From assembly GCA_022563685.1 (NCBI GenBank), contig JADFMY010000004.1, forward strand, positions 1 through 58,779: a stretch of DNA of 58,779 bases, written 5' to 3'. Of this stretch, positions 8,997-17,715 are shown piece by piece. The translations under genes and the position numbers were made by a program. How positions within the stretch are numbered: the stretch's first letter is position 1; each line of letters begins with the position of its first letter. The notes beneath the pieces are model-generated. The model worked only from the letters and a program-made list of their open reading frames with translations. It searched no databases and had not been told where the DNA came from. The stretch is from Pseudomonadota bacterium. Lineage in GTDB: Bacteria; Pseudomonadota; Gammaproteobacteria; GCA-001735895.

Positions 8997-9507
8997 GATC
9001 CGTTAACGACTTGATGGTTAGTTGCAGTGGCTCAGGCCCTTCCAGCTTGATATGGCTACCTGCCTCCAGGTGAACGGTTTCACCAACGATATCTGCCTGG
9101 ATTGGAATTGCTCGCTCGCCTCTGTCTATCAGTATCGCGAGGACTATCCGAAGTGGACGGCCATAATCGAATATCTCGTTCATCGCAGCACGAATAGTGC
9201 GACCGGAATACAGCACGTCATCGACCAGAATTACGGTTTTTCCATCGATATTGGGTGGCAGGCTCGACGGTTTTACGGTCGGGTGCAAACCCGATTGGGT
9301 GAAATCGTCGCGGTAGAATGAAATATTCAGGCGACCCAGATCGGTTTCCGGCGCAATGTTCCGGTGAATCGCCCTGGCTATCCAGTAGCCACCGGTCTCG
9401 ATGCCGACGATAATCGGCTGTTCTTCGGGACTTTGATCGGTTGGGAAATAGGGTTCAAGTGCCTGAGTCAGCTTTTTGATTAAGATTTCGACTGATGGTA
9501 GGGACAC
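8986..9507 (-). CDS. pyrR: PyrR bifunctional regulator/uracil phosphoribosyltransferase
   Basis: The protein has 173 residues and a type I phosphoribosyltransferase fold with the PRPP loop [18 protein letters not shown] near residues 93-110. In Bacillus PyrR binds pyr mRNA; in gammaproteobacteria the homologue is placed first in pyrR-pyrB-pyrC' operons and its regulatory role is less clear. The start is GTG at 9507 with GGAAG five bases upstream. I see no attenuator-like terminator in the 79-bp gap to ruvX. Confidence 0.93.
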   Translation of the reverse strand: MSLPSVEILIKKLTQALEPYFPTDQSPEEQPIIVGIETGGYWIARAIHRNIAPETDLGRLNISFYRDDFTQSGLHPTVKPSSLPPNIDGKTVILVDDVLYSGRTIRAAMNEIFDYGRPLRIVLAILIDRGERAIPIQADIVGETVHLEAGSHIKLEGPEPLQLTIKSLTDHVS

Positions 9508-9586
9508 AAATCTTCCAGGTATTCAACTGGGAACGCTTTATATCACAAAATTTATCGAACTACAGTAGTTTTAGTCCTGTTTCTCA

Positions 9587-10093
9587 TTATTGTGACGATT
9601 TTTTCTCAAGCAAAGGTTCGGGTGATTGCAGAGTTGACTGATGCCGTTGATATTCGCGCAACCATGATTCTGTGATTAAAACCGCGGCGAGACTGTCGAT
9701 CTCCGGTTTGCTTTTGCGTTGGCCGCTTTCAACCGTAAGATTGAAAGCCTCCCGCGTGGTCAATCCCTCGTCTATTAGCTCGGTTTCTATATGATACCTG
9801 CCGTGCAATTGCCGGCTAAAGCGAGCGGCACTGTCGCCCATGACCTGAATATCGTCATAATCGGAGTGGGGCAGGCCAACAATGAGTTTTTGTGGTTTCC
9901 ATTCCCGTAACAGCCGGGTGATGGCAGGCCAGTCTGGCTTTTGTCTGATCGATTTGATCGCTGCCAGCGGACGTGCCTGAGTGGTCAGGGTTTGACCGAC
10001 CGCGACGCCTGTCCAGCCAGTACCCAAGTCGAACCCGATGACAGTTTCGATTTTAGCCCCCATATTGCTCGAAGGCGGGCTAGTATCAGGCAT
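9587..10093 (-). CDS. ruvX: RuvX/YqgF family RNase H-like nuclease
   Basis: The protein has 168 residues, with the N-terminal motif GFDLGTGWTGVAVGQ (the family's first acidic residue is present) and the C-terminal DSLAAVLITESWL carrying the last acidic position. YqgF proteins act in 16S rRNA 5' maturation and resemble Holliday-junction resolvases. It overlaps yqgE by eight bases, the standard yqgE-yqgF pairing. Confidence 0.92.
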   Translation of the reverse strand: MPDTSPPSSNMGAKIETVIGFDLGTGWTGVAVGQTLTTQARPLAAIKSIRQKPDWPAITRLLREWKPQKLIVGLPHSDYDDIQVMGDSAARFSRQLHGRYHIETELIDEGLTTREAFNLTVESGQRKSKPEIDSLAAVLITESWLREYQRHQSTLQSPEPLLEKKSSQ

Positions 10094-10652
10094 TCCCGCT
10101 CACGGGTGATAGTTTGCTGATATCGAAGCCCAGGGTATCGAAAGCCATCTGCCATTTGTCGTCGGAATTGTGGTGAAACAGAAGCTCTGCACTCGAAGCC
10201 GTGGTGAGCCAGGAATTTTGGTGCAACTCAGATTCTAGCTGACCGGAAGCCCATCCGGAAAAACCCAGTATCACCAGGTAATCTTTCGGGCCCTTTTTTT
10301 CCGCTATCGCCTGCAGTATGTCTATCGAACTGGTTAAATGTATGTCCGACGACACTTCGATACTTTTTTGCCAGCCTCCAGCAGTAGTATGCAACACAAA
10401 TCCCTGTTCCAGTTGCACCGGGCCACCAATATAAACCGGTTGGTGCCTGATCGAGTCATCGTCACATTCGATCTTGAGCTGGTCAAAAATATCCTGCAGA
10501 TTTTGTGAGGTCTGGTGATTGACGACTAAACCCATGCTGCCATTTTCGCTATGCTCGCACATATAAATCAGGCTCGAAGCAAATAGCGGATCCTTGATTG
10601 CTGGTGTTGCGATCAGGCACTTGTGTACCAGACTGTTTTTTTCGTCTTCCAT
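10086..10652 (-). CDS. yqgE: YqgE/AlgH family protein
   Basis: The protein has 188 residues, a UPF0301 (AlgH) domain protein of unknown molecular function. Recognisable family segments are CLIATPAIKDPLFASSLIYM, GSMGLVVNH, and YIGGPVQ followed by GFVLH. The ATG follows the tonB-like stop codon with no gap (TAG/ATG), so it is likely translated by coupling. The gene sits in the conserved gshB-tonB-yqgE-ruvX order. Confidence 0.93.
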   Translation of the reverse strand: MEDEKNSLVHKCLIATPAIKDPLFASSLIYMCEHSENGSMGLVVNHQTSQNLQDIFDQLKIECDDDSIRHQPVYIGGPVQLEQGFVLHTTAGGWQKSIEVSSDIHLTSSIDILQAIAEKKGPKDYLVILGFSGWASGQLESELHQNSWLTTASSAELLFHHNSDDKWQMAFDTLGFDISKLSPVSGNA

Positions 10653-11546
10653 CTAACTCACCTCACCGTTGGTAATCAGTCGGTTGCTTTTGAATTCCCA
10701 GGTTCTGATGATAACAATTTGATCAGTACTCTGTTTCAGTTCTTCAGGAAAAGGCGCGAACGGTTCCGCCAGCCTGAGAATGCGTTTTGCAGCCTGGTCT
10801 AGCACATTGTTGCCGGAAGAGCGCGTCACTTTCGCGCTGAGTATTTCTCCGGCTGCGTTAAGTCGCACGTTCATGCGTAGTTGGCCGTCTAATTTTTTGA
10901 TCCTCGCTTCCTGTGGATAGTTCAAATTTCCAGTCTGTTCAATTTTCTGCACCCATGAGGCCAGGTAACTGGCTTCCACGGCCTTTTTAGTGCTTGCGGT
11001 TAGCGTAATCGATTTGGGTCGTTTTGCATAATCGATCGACATTTGCCTGATTTCCGCCTGTAACCGGGCTATTTTACTCTGCCTTTGCTCTACCGCGCTG
11101 GTTTTCCGGGTTCCGGCACCCTGCTTTCGGTTTTGAACCTGTTGATCGAATTTCATTGGCGATTCGAGTTGAGAAATGAAGTAAAGGTGGTTGATCGCTA
11201 ACTGATTTCTTCGTAACTCCTCTCGGGCCTGGTCGGAAAGGCCGCGCTGATTAATAGGGGTATTGGAAGAAACCGGCGCGCTGGGCCGCGCTTTTTCATC
11301 TGCTTTGCCACCGCCTGCCTGATTGGCCTGGGCGATAAAATCGGGGTTTTTAACTTCTTCAGGACTGTGCGAATTTGCAAAAATAATTTCGAGGCTGGGT
11401 AAAGCGTTAGAACGGGGATTGGTCGATTGGGTAAATCCGACACCGAGCACCACGATTGTATGGATAGTCAGTGCGAGAAACAGTGTAAAGCCCAAACGGT
11501 CGCTCGCGCTAACCCTGGGCTGCTGCTGTATCGTTTGTTCAACCAT
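10653..11546 (-). CDS. TonB-like energy transducer
   Basis: The protein has 297 residues. A single N-terminal membrane helix (about residues 18-38) follows a short cytoplasmic stretch, then comes a periplasmic linker that is Gln/Arg-rich and partly coiled rather than Pro/Lys-rich. The C-terminal TonB domain includes YPQEARIKKLDGQLRMNVRL and ILRLAEPFAPFP. TonB family proteins couple the proton motive force to outer-membrane transporters; this group, coded beside gshB, has no assigned receptor, and no exbB/exbD lies nearby. Confidence 0.85.
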   Translation of the reverse strand: MVEQTIQQQPRVSASDRLGFTLFLALTIHTIVVLGVGFTQSTNPRSNALPSLEIIFANSHSPEEVKNPDFIAQANQAGGGKADEKARPSAPVSSNTPINQRGLSDQAREELRRNQLAINHLYFISQLESPMKFDQQVQNRKQGAGTRKTSAVEQRQSKIARLQAEIRQMSIDYAKRPKSITLTASTKKAVEASYLASWVQKIEQTGNLNYPQEARIKKLDGQLRMNVRLNAAGEILSAKVTRSSGNNVLDQAAKRILRLAEPFAPFPEELKQSTDQIVIIRTWEFKSNRLITNGEVS

Positions 11547-11644
11547 CGCGGCCCCTATTTTGCCAACAATGCCGCCGCTTCACCAGTCATTTGCAGTAAC
11601 TAAGCGAAATACTTCAATATTTGGCTCTGCCCATGATTATTATT

Positions 11645-11733
11645 GGCCGAATGAATTCGGCCCTACAGGTTCTTCCCCCGAATGATTATCGGCCGAATAA
11701 TTTCTAATTGTGCAGGGTCGAATTCATTCGACC
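11645..11733. repeat. Pair of REP-like palindromes in opposite orientation
   Basis: GGCCGAATGAATTCGGCC (11645-11662), followed by CTACAGG, is mirrored by TGCAGGGTCG at 11711-11720 opening the palindrome GGTCGAATTCATTCGACC (11716-11733). A partial direct repeat with GATTATCGGCCGAATAAT lies between them (about 11683-11701). The arrangement resembles bacterial interspersed REP pairs. It fills most of the 222-bp spacer between the apbE 3' end and the tonB-like start; I see nothing else there. Confidence 0.65.
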
Positions 11734-11768
11734 GGATATGTTTTCTATCAGGGAAAGAGCCTGATTTT

Positions 11769-12794
11769 TTAATCGATGATGGAAACAGGCAAATCCGAGA
11801 TCCATTCTAATTTGTTTGCAAAGGAACGCGTGACAAAGATTTGTTCATCATCGGTTATTATCAAATAATCGTCGATACCCAGTGACTCGGCCAGGCTCCG
11901 ATGATTTTCGAGACCACCGATCATCAGGCTGGTTGCCGCAACATCGGCGAGCACCGGGTCGGAAGCCATTACGGTGGCCGAGCTGATACGAATAGAAGGC
12001 GCTCCGGTACGCGGGTCGATGATATGGTGAATTATTTTGTCGCCCCGCCGATAATAGCGTTGATAATTTCCAGAGGTAAATAGAGCCTGTTGGCCACTCA
12101 GGTTGATGCCGGCGATGGTACCTGGCCTGAATGGGTTTTGTATCGCGATGCGCCATTCCTTCCCCATTTTGTCACCCGAAACCTGCAGGTCGCCACCGGC
12201 GTTGATCAAAAAGTGTTCGAAACCCTGTTGATGCAGGAAGTCGCTTATCCGGTCTAAGGCATAACCCTTGGCGATGCCGCCGAAATCCAGCTGCAAGGCC
12301 GGATTAGTGCTTTGCGCCTGCCCGTCGCGAATCACCAGATCAGGCATTGTTGGGATATCCTGCCGCAGGGTTTTGATTAACTCGGTGTCCGGTTTGGATG
12401 AACCGTGGAACCCATAAGCTGCGATCAGCTTACCGATCGCAGGGTTGAACAAATGCTGCGAACGTTCGTAGTACCCCTGGCTCAGGCGAATCAGCTCATT
12501 CAATGACGCGGGTATATCCGTGCTTTTTGAACTCGCCAGGCGATGGTTAAAACGAGTCAGATCACTATCTTCCCAGGCATGCCATTGATTGCGATAAGTA
12601 GCCAGTTGCTGCTCAATTTCGCTTAACGCCCACTCGGCTTTAGCCAGATCGGGGTGGATCAGCGTTATGTCAATGATCGTGCCAAATTGCAGCAGGCGTT
12701 GTTCGACCAGGTGCGCCTTTTTCTCGCAGCCTGCTGGCAGCAGGGCGATACTGAGAAGCATTATGGTTAACGAGCGATGAGCTGGTCTATGCAA
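11769..12794 (-). CDS. apbE: FAD:protein FMN transferase (ApbE), lipoprotein
   Basis: The protein has 341 residues. It attaches FMN to threonines of flavoproteins such as NqrB/NqrC or RnfG in the periplasm. A signal peptide ends in the lipobox LLPAGC with cysteine C23, so it is probably a lipoprotein. The family signatures LDFGGIAKGYALD, INAGGDLQVSG and HHIIDPRTGAPS are intact. It overlaps the gshB 3' end by 28 bases. A shorter start at the methionine at residue 12 is possible. Its usual target operons (rnf, nqr) are not in the window. Confidence 0.9.
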   Translation of the reverse strand: MHRPAHRSLTIMLLSIALLPAGCEKKAHLVEQRLLQFGTIIDITLIHPDLAKAEWALSEIEQQLATYRNQWHAWEDSDLTRFNHRLASSKSTDIPASLNELIRLSQGYYERSQHLFNPAIGKLIAAYGFHGSSKPDTELIKTLRQDIPTMPDLVIRDGQAQSTNPALQLDFGGIAKGYALDRISDFLHQQGFEHFLINAGGDLQVSGDKMGKEWRIAIQNPFRPGTIAGINLSGQQALFTSGNYQRYYRRGDKIIHHIIDPRTGAPSIRISSATVMASDPVLADVAATSLMIGGLENHRSLAESLGIDDYLIITDDEQIFVTRSFANKLEWISDLPVSIID

Positions 12795-13720
12795 TTGAAT
12801 AGGTCTGCGCTGATATTCAGGCCAAATTCCTGGTCGAGTTCACGAATACAGGTGGGACTGGTGACATTGATTTCAGTGACATAATCCCCGATCACGTCGA
12901 TACCGACGAAGACAAGGCCCTTATCACGCAGTGCAGGGCCAATTTGCTCGCAAAGCCAGCGGTCTCTCTCGGTTAAGGCCTGACCCCGCGTGCTGGCGCC
13001 AGCGGCGATATTGCCGCGGTTCTCGCCTTCGGCGGGCAGGCGCGCAAGTGCGTAGGGCACCACCTCGCCGTTAATCAGCAAGATGCGTTTATCGCCCTGA
13101 GCGATTTCGGGGATATATCGTTGCACCATGGTTTGTGAGGTTCCGTTTCGCGTCACGGTCTCGAGGATAACGTTAGTATTGGTATCGCCTGCCTGAACCC
13201 GAAAAACAGATACCCCGCCCATACCATCGAGTGGTTTGACGATGACATCGCGCTGCTGGTTAATAAACTCGAGTAGTAGCTCCGGATTCCTGCTCACACG
13301 AGTTTCGACGCAACACTGCGGGAAAAAACGGGTGTAGAGTTTTTCGTTGCAATCGCGCAGGCTAGATGGTTTATTCACCACCAGCACGCCATTTTCTTCG
13401 GCTTGTTCCAGCAGATAGGTAGAGTAGATATACTCCTGGTCGAACGGTGGGTCCTTGCGCATCAGTATCGCGTCGAGTTCATCGAGCCGGCAAATCCCTG
13501 CTTCGCCTTTTTCGAACCAGTCATCGTTATCATCCTGCAACCGAAGTAACTGGTAACGCGCATAACTGATGCTACTGTCCATGTACAGGTCATCGAGACC
13601 CATGTAGTAAATTTGCCAGCCTCGGTTTTGCGCTTCGAGTAACATCGCGAAGCTCGAATCCTTCCAGGGTTTAATGGATTCGATCGGATCCATCACAATT
13701 CCGAGCTTCCTGTTCGTCAT
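12767..13720 (-). CDS. gshB: Glutathione synthetase
   Basis: The ATP-grasp enzyme joins gamma-glutamylcysteine and glycine. It has 317 residues, the usual proteobacterial length. It begins with KLGIVMDPIESIKPWKDSSF; the central VIVKPLDGMGGVSVFRV and C-terminal FVGIDVIGDYVTEINVTSPT segments are ATP- and metal-binding. It is first in the minus-strand run leading to pyrC' and divergent from pilG, the arrangement known from Pseudomonas. A 24-codon reading frame (13791-13717) ends overlapping its ATG. Confidence 0.96.
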   Translation of the reverse strand: MTNRKLGIVMDPIESIKPWKDSSFAMLLEAQNRGWQIYYMGLDDLYMDSSISYARYQLLRLQDDNDDWFEKGEAGICRLDELDAILMRKDPPFDQEYIYSTYLLEQAEENGVLVVNKPSSLRDCNEKLYTRFFPQCCVETRVSRNPELLLEFINQQRDVIVKPLDGMGGVSVFRVQAGDTNTNVILETVTRNGTSQTMVQRYIPEIAQGDKRILLINGEVVPYALARLPAEGENRGNIAAGASTRGQALTERDRWLCEQIGPALRDKGLVFVGIDVIGDYVTEINVTSPTCIRELDQEFGLNISADLFNCIDQLIAR

Positions 13721-14020
13721 CGGTTAGATTCGGCAATTTTTCTGGCCGCTCTCAGCAGGTGTAGGACAGCCGCCAGGATTTGTGCATTCATGATTGTGGG
13801 TATTGAGTAACCATGACATTGATTTTACTGAAATATGATGACTTAGCCCACCCCATTCAGGAATAATTATTGGGTTACGCTGGTAGTTGCCGGTTGTCCG
13901 AATAAGCGTTCTCATAAAGCTGCTACTACTGTCTTCGTGCGGGTAGCCGGTCACTTTATCCGCCCGGGAAAGGCATCAATTTCAAAGTAGAAATCACATC
14001 AGTTAGTTTAAATAAATCAC

Positions 14021-14048
14021 TGGTTTTACTTGAGTAAACCACTATAAT
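14021..14048 (+). promoter_or_regulatory. Putative pilG promoter with overlapping dyad
   Basis: TATAAT at 14043-14048 lies about 50 bp before the pilG start. Immediately upstream is a near-perfect dyad, TGGTTTTACT/AGTAAACCA (14021-14041), covering where a -35 would be; a good -35 match is missing, which fits an activator-dependent or repressible promoter (inference). The remainder of the 378-bp gshB-pilG spacer shows no gene I can support. Confidence 0.45.
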
Positions 14049-14098
14049 CTATCGAATATTTGGTGGGCCTAAACTTGGTAGTAAACCCTGGGGGATAT

Positions 14099-14518
14099 GT
14101 GAAAGACAAGTCTCAGCAAGCAGTTAGCGCGCGAGATCCTGCTGCCTTAAATGTTAAGGTAATGGTAATCGATGATAGCAAAACTATTCGTCGAAGCGCC
14201 GAAACCCTGCTAAGAAAAGCGGGGTGTGAAGTTATTACTGCGGTCGACGGTTTTGAGGCGCTAGCGAAAATTACCGTTAATAAACCGGACATTATCTTTG
14301 TCGATATCATGATGCCACGCCTTGATGGGTACCAAACCTGTGCCCTGATAAAAAACAATCAATCCTTTAAATCTACTCCGGTCATTATGCTTTCAAGCAA
14401 GGACAGTATATTCGACCGCGCTCGTGGACGTATAGTCGGTTCGGAAAAATACCTGACTAAACCCTTCTCCAAGGAAGATTTAATTAATGCTATAACCGCC
14501 TATGTTGGACAGGGATAA
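14099..14518 (+). CDS. pilG: Twitching motility response regulator PilG
   Basis: This single-domain CheY-like receiver of about 139 residues is phosphorylated by ChpA. The phospho-acceptor is D69 in IIFVDIMMP, with the acidic pair in VIDDSKTIRR and the lysine in YLTKPFSKED. I chose the GTG at 14099, which has GGGGGA just before it and gives the normal PilG length; the frame is open back to a TTG at 14060 but those residues do not match the family. It opens the pilG-H-I-J-chpA-chpC cluster. Confidence 0.93.
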   Translation: MKDKSQQAVSARDPAALNVKVMVIDDSKTIRRSAETLLRKAGCEVITAVDGFEALAKITVNKPDIIFVDIMMPRLDGYQTCALIKNNQSFKSTPVIMLSSKDSIFDRARGRIVGSEKYLTKPFSKEDLINAITAYVGQG

Positions 14519-14560
14519 TTTCGTTCCTGAAACACCAGGCACTTATTGAGTAACGCACTT

Positions 14561-14929
14561 ATGACACATATTCTGATAGTAGACGATTCGCCGACCGAGG
14601 TTCATGTTTTCCGGACAATGCTGGAAAAGCATGACATGAATGTGTCGGTAGCAGCCGATGGTGAAGAGGGTATAGAGAAGGCGCTTGCATTCAAGCCCGA
14701 CTGTATTCTGATGGATGTAGTGATGCCGGGGAAAAATGGTTTTCAGGCCACCCGAGACCTGCGTCGTAACCCCGAGACTTCATCGATTCCGGTAATTATC
14801 ATTACGACCAAGGGTCAGGAAACCGACAAGATATGGGGAGTGCGGCAGGGCGCAAAGGACTATATCGTCAAACCCGTGAATGAAGCGGATTTAATAGAAA
14901 GAATAAACAAGGTGCTGGATAAGCCATGA
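14561..14929 (+). CDS. pilH: Twitching motility response regulator PilH
   Basis: This single receiver domain has 122 residues, with phospho-acceptor D52 in CILMDVVMPGKNG and conserved DDSPTE and IVKPVNEADL. PilH works opposite PilG in the Pil-Chp pathway. The start is the ATG at 14561; an in-frame TTG at 14546 would add five residues that are not family-like. The stop overlaps the pilI ATG. Confidence 0.94.
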   Translation: MTHILIVDDSPTEVHVFRTMLEKHDMNVSVAADGEEGIEKALAFKPDCILMDVVMPGKNGFQATRDLRRNPETSSIPVIIITTKGQETDKIWGVRQGAKDYIVKPVNEADLIERINKVLDKP

Positions 14930-15459
14930 CGGTAACTTCACCATTTCAAATGTTGGAGCTACTGGACACGCGCTGTCGAAAAAATTCGGTTGGGCTGCCG
15001 CTAGTAAAAAAAGTGGTGGATGACTGGATAGGAATCGGATTTAAAATTAACGGTATTCCATTGCTGGCTAAAATGGAAGAGGTGAGTGAAATTTTACCAC
15101 CGCCGCAAACAATCCGCGTTCCAGGGGTCAAGGCCTGGGTCAGGGGACTGGCAAATATCCGTGGTTCCCTGATGCCGGTGCTGGACATGAAAGACTATCT
15201 ATTTGGCGTTGCCACTAAAATTAACAAGAATAGCCGGGTTCTGGTGATCAACAAATCAGGGCTGGTTGCGGCTTTACTGGTCGAAGAAGTGTTTGGCTTG
15301 AGGCGTTTCAAACAGGAAGAACTTAAGGACGAGGTAGACCCCGATACAGGTTCGGTCAAGGATTACCTGGCTGGTACATTTGTTGACCAGGTGCGCCGAT
15401 GGAATGTGTTTAGCGTTGATAAACTGGTGAAAACCGAGCAGTTTATCAAGGTAGTATGA
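14926..15459 (+). CDS. pilI: CheW-like adaptor PilI
   Basis: The protein has 177 residues and one CheW domain (about 30-170), with the typical GIPLLAKMEEVSEIL and VRGLANIRGSLMPVLDM segments. It links the receptor PilJ to the kinase ChpA. It overlaps pilH by four bases and is followed 36 bp later by pilJ. Confidence 0.93.
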   Translation: MTVTSPFQMLELLDTRCRKNSVGLPLVKKVVDDWIGIGFKINGIPLLAKMEEVSEILPPPQTIRVPGVKAWVRGLANIRGSLMPVLDMKDYLFGVATKINKNSRVLVINKSGLVAALLVEEVFGLRRFKQEELKDEVDPDTGSVKDYLAGTFVDQVRRWNVFSVDKLVKTEQFIKVV

Positions 15460-15495
15460 ATTAATGTTAATAAGCGATAAAACGATGGAGGCCTT

Positions 15496-17700
15496 ATGGC
15501 GCTGCTAGGTAAACTTAAACAATTCCTGCCCGGGAGTGTGGGGAGGATTGCGCTTGATTCGGATCGTGCTGATAGAATATTTGATACCAGAGTTGCTATT
15601 GCCGGCGGTTTCCTGATCCTCTCGATTGTAGTTGTGGCGGCAGCGATACATTTTGATATAAAACACAAGAATGAGAACAAAACCTTTTCGGCCCTTACCC
15701 TGGAACAGCAAGTTATATCACAGCAAATAGCGATTAACGCGCTCGCTGCCGCGTCGGGAGATTGGATGGTATTAGGCCAACTGGCAGGTAGTCAATCCCG
15801 ATTTAAGGAAACGATTTTAATACTGGATAACGGGGATAGTCTGAGTGATCTGCCGCCTTTACCCGAAACGTTTTCGATCGAGTATTCCGCATTAAAGGAT
15901 ATCTGGCAAGGTTATGACAAAAATGTCAATATTATAGTTGCCGCAAAGCCTTCGCTCGAAGCGGTCAGCGAATATATATCACAGATAAAAGAATCCCTGC
16001 CAGAGCTAATATCTTTATCGAATATAATAGTCAGCGACTTAATTAACACCCGTGCGCCAGGCAAGGATATTGCATTGGCATCAGGCCAACTGGCCCTGGT
16101 TGGTGGGATGGAGAACAGCCTTAACCTGATCTTGATGAACCATGATGCAAGTATGATGGATCATGGCGCAGATACGATGGACCAGGGTGCCGGCATGATG
16201 AACCAGGGTGCAGCTGCAATGACAGTAGCTGATCGTTTTTCCAGAAATGCAATTCAAATCGAAAGGCAGCTAATCGCCATGTTGAAAGGCAGTAGGTCGC
16301 TCGGGATAGAAAAGTTCAAAGGAGCCGCCGTTGTCGCCAAGCTGGTTCAATTTGCTGACCTGTACTCGGTAGTAAAAAAGAACGTCGATGGGATACTGAA
16401 AAATTCGAGCCAGCTAATTAAGGTGCGCCAGGCGGCAACGCAAATTCATTCGCAAAGCTCAATTCTGTTGAGGGCTTCAGACGATTTGATTTCGAAAATT
16501 CAACCCCACGATGACCACATGGAGATGTCAACGCTTGCCGCTATTGGGTTCGTTGTATTGCTTTCGATCTTGATGATCACCCTGCTATTTACCTTAATAC
16601 GTCGTACACGAGCACGCCTGGCCGAATCGAAGGATCAGAATGATAAAAATCAGCGAGCTATTTTGCGCCTGCTCGATGAAATGGGCAATCTGGCTGATGG
16701 CGATCTTTCGATCCATACCACGGTGAGCGAAGATATCACCGGTGCGATCGCAGATTCAGTTAACTATTCTATCGATGCATTACGCGATCTGGTTGGGACT
16801 ATCAACAAGACCGCGGTACAGGTGAGCAGTGCGGTTAGGAAAACACAAGGCACAACGTCTCGACTGGAAAAGGAAAGCGCCACTCAGGCCAGGGAGATAA
16901 TCGGGGCCAGCAATACAATCACTGAAATTTCCAAATCGATGTCGACGGTATCGGATAAAGCGGCAGACTCTGCTGCGGTGGCTCGTAAATCGGTGAGTAT
17001 CGCGCATCAGGGTGGCGAAACAGTGCGTCAGGCTATTGCCGGTATGGAAACAATCCGCGGACAAATTCAGGAAACGTCCAAGCGTATTAAACGTCTGGGC
17101 GAGAGCTCCCAGGAAATCGGTGATATCGTCAATCTAATTACCGAGATATCGGATCAGACTAATATTCTCGCATTGAATGCAGCCATTCAGGCGTCGATGG
17201 CGGGCGAAGCTGGCCGAGGTTTCGCAGTGGTTGCGGACGAGGTACAGCGCCTCGCAGAACGTACTGGTGATGCAACCAAGCAGATCGAGGCGCTGGTGAA
17301 AACAATCCAGGCGGATACCAATGCAGCAACGGCTTCGATGGAGCAAAGCACATCAAACGTGGTGAAGGGCGCCCAATTGACCGAAAATGCAGGTAGTGCA
17401 CTGGATAAAATCGAGCAAGTTTCGATGAATCTGGCGCAACGCATTCTCGAGATATCGGATGCAACCAAGGCACAGGCTGCCGAGAGTGTCAAAATTACTC
17501 AAACGATGGATGTGATTCAACAGATTACGATGAAAACGTCACAAGGATCGGGCCAGGCCTCCGAATCCATTGGCGTATTGTCAGACATGGTCAAGGCCAT
17601 GCACAAGTCGGTAGCGGGATTCAAGTTACCCGGTATCCAAGCGGCCGATAGCTCGATTCACGACATTACCGAATTGTCGGTAAAAGGCAATTTCAGGTAG
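15496..17700 (+). CDS. pilJ: Methyl-accepting chemotaxis protein PilJ
   Basis: The protein has 734 residues. One membrane helix lies at about 34-54, a periplasmic PilJ-type sensor between about 60 and 340, a second helix at about 346-369, then HAMP and a signalling coiled coil. The tip signature [16 protein letters not shown] starts near residue 550. AUG at 15496 is preceded by ATGGAGG. Unusual: the sensor contains four tandem copies of a seven-residue Met/His/Gln-rich unit (nucleotides 16135-16218), which I do not recall from other PilJ proteins. Confidence 0.94.
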   Translation: MALLGKLKQFLPGSVGRIALDSDRADRIFDTRVAIAGGFLILSIVVVAAAIHFDIKHKNENKTFSALTLEQQVISQQIAINALAAASGDWMVLGQLAGSQSRFKETILILDNGDSLSDLPPLPETFSIEYSALKDIWQGYDKNVNIIVAAKPSLEAVSEYISQIKESLPELISLSNIIVSDLINTRAPGKDIALASGQLALVGGMENSLNLILMNHDASMMDHGADTMDQGAGMMNQGAAAMTVADRFSRNAIQIERQLIAMLKGSRSLGIEKFKGAAVVAKLVQFADLYSVVKKNVDGILKNSSQLIKVRQAATQIHSQSSILLRASDDLISKIQPHDDHMEMSTLAAIGFVVLLSILMITLLFTLIRRTRARLAESKDQNDKNQRAILRLLDEMGNLADGDLSIHTTVSEDITGAIADSVNYSIDALRDLVGTINKTAVQVSSAVRKTQGTTSRLEKESATQAREIIGASNTITEISKSMSTVSDKAADSAAVARKSVSIAHQGGETVRQAIAGMETIRGQIQETSKRIKRLGESSQEIGDIVNLITEISDQTNILALNAAIQASMAGEAGRGFAVVADEVQRLAERTGDATKQIEALVKTIQADTNAATASMEQSTSNVVKGAQLTENAGSALDKIEQVSMNLAQRILEISDATKAQAAESVKITQTMDVIQQITMKTSQGSGQASESIGVLSDMVKAMHKSVAGFKLPGIQAADSSIHDITELSVKGNFR
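16135..16218 (+). repeat. Four 21-bp tandem repeats inside pilJ
   Basis: Four consecutive 21-base units encode [21 protein letters not shown] and MNQGAAA. Consensus is M-(N/D)-(H/Q)-(G/D)-A-x-x. They lie in the periplasmic sensor between predicted helices and do not break the frame. A Met/His-rich periplasmic loop could bind metal; this is speculation. Confidence 0.9.
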
Positions 17701-17715
17701 ACCACGGACGCCCGC

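Noticed and set aside
9022-9321. 99-residue plus-strand frame opposite pyrR
   Set aside because: Antisense to a confidently assigned gene with no family match.
13717-13791. 24-codon minus-strand frame ending in overlap with the gshB ATG
   Set aside because: A coupled leader peptide is possible, but there is no clear ribosome binding site or recognisable composition; not enough to call a gene.
13724-13954. 76-residue minus-strand frame upstream of gshB
   Set aside because: No ribosome binding site, no family resemblance, and it covers the intergenic control region.
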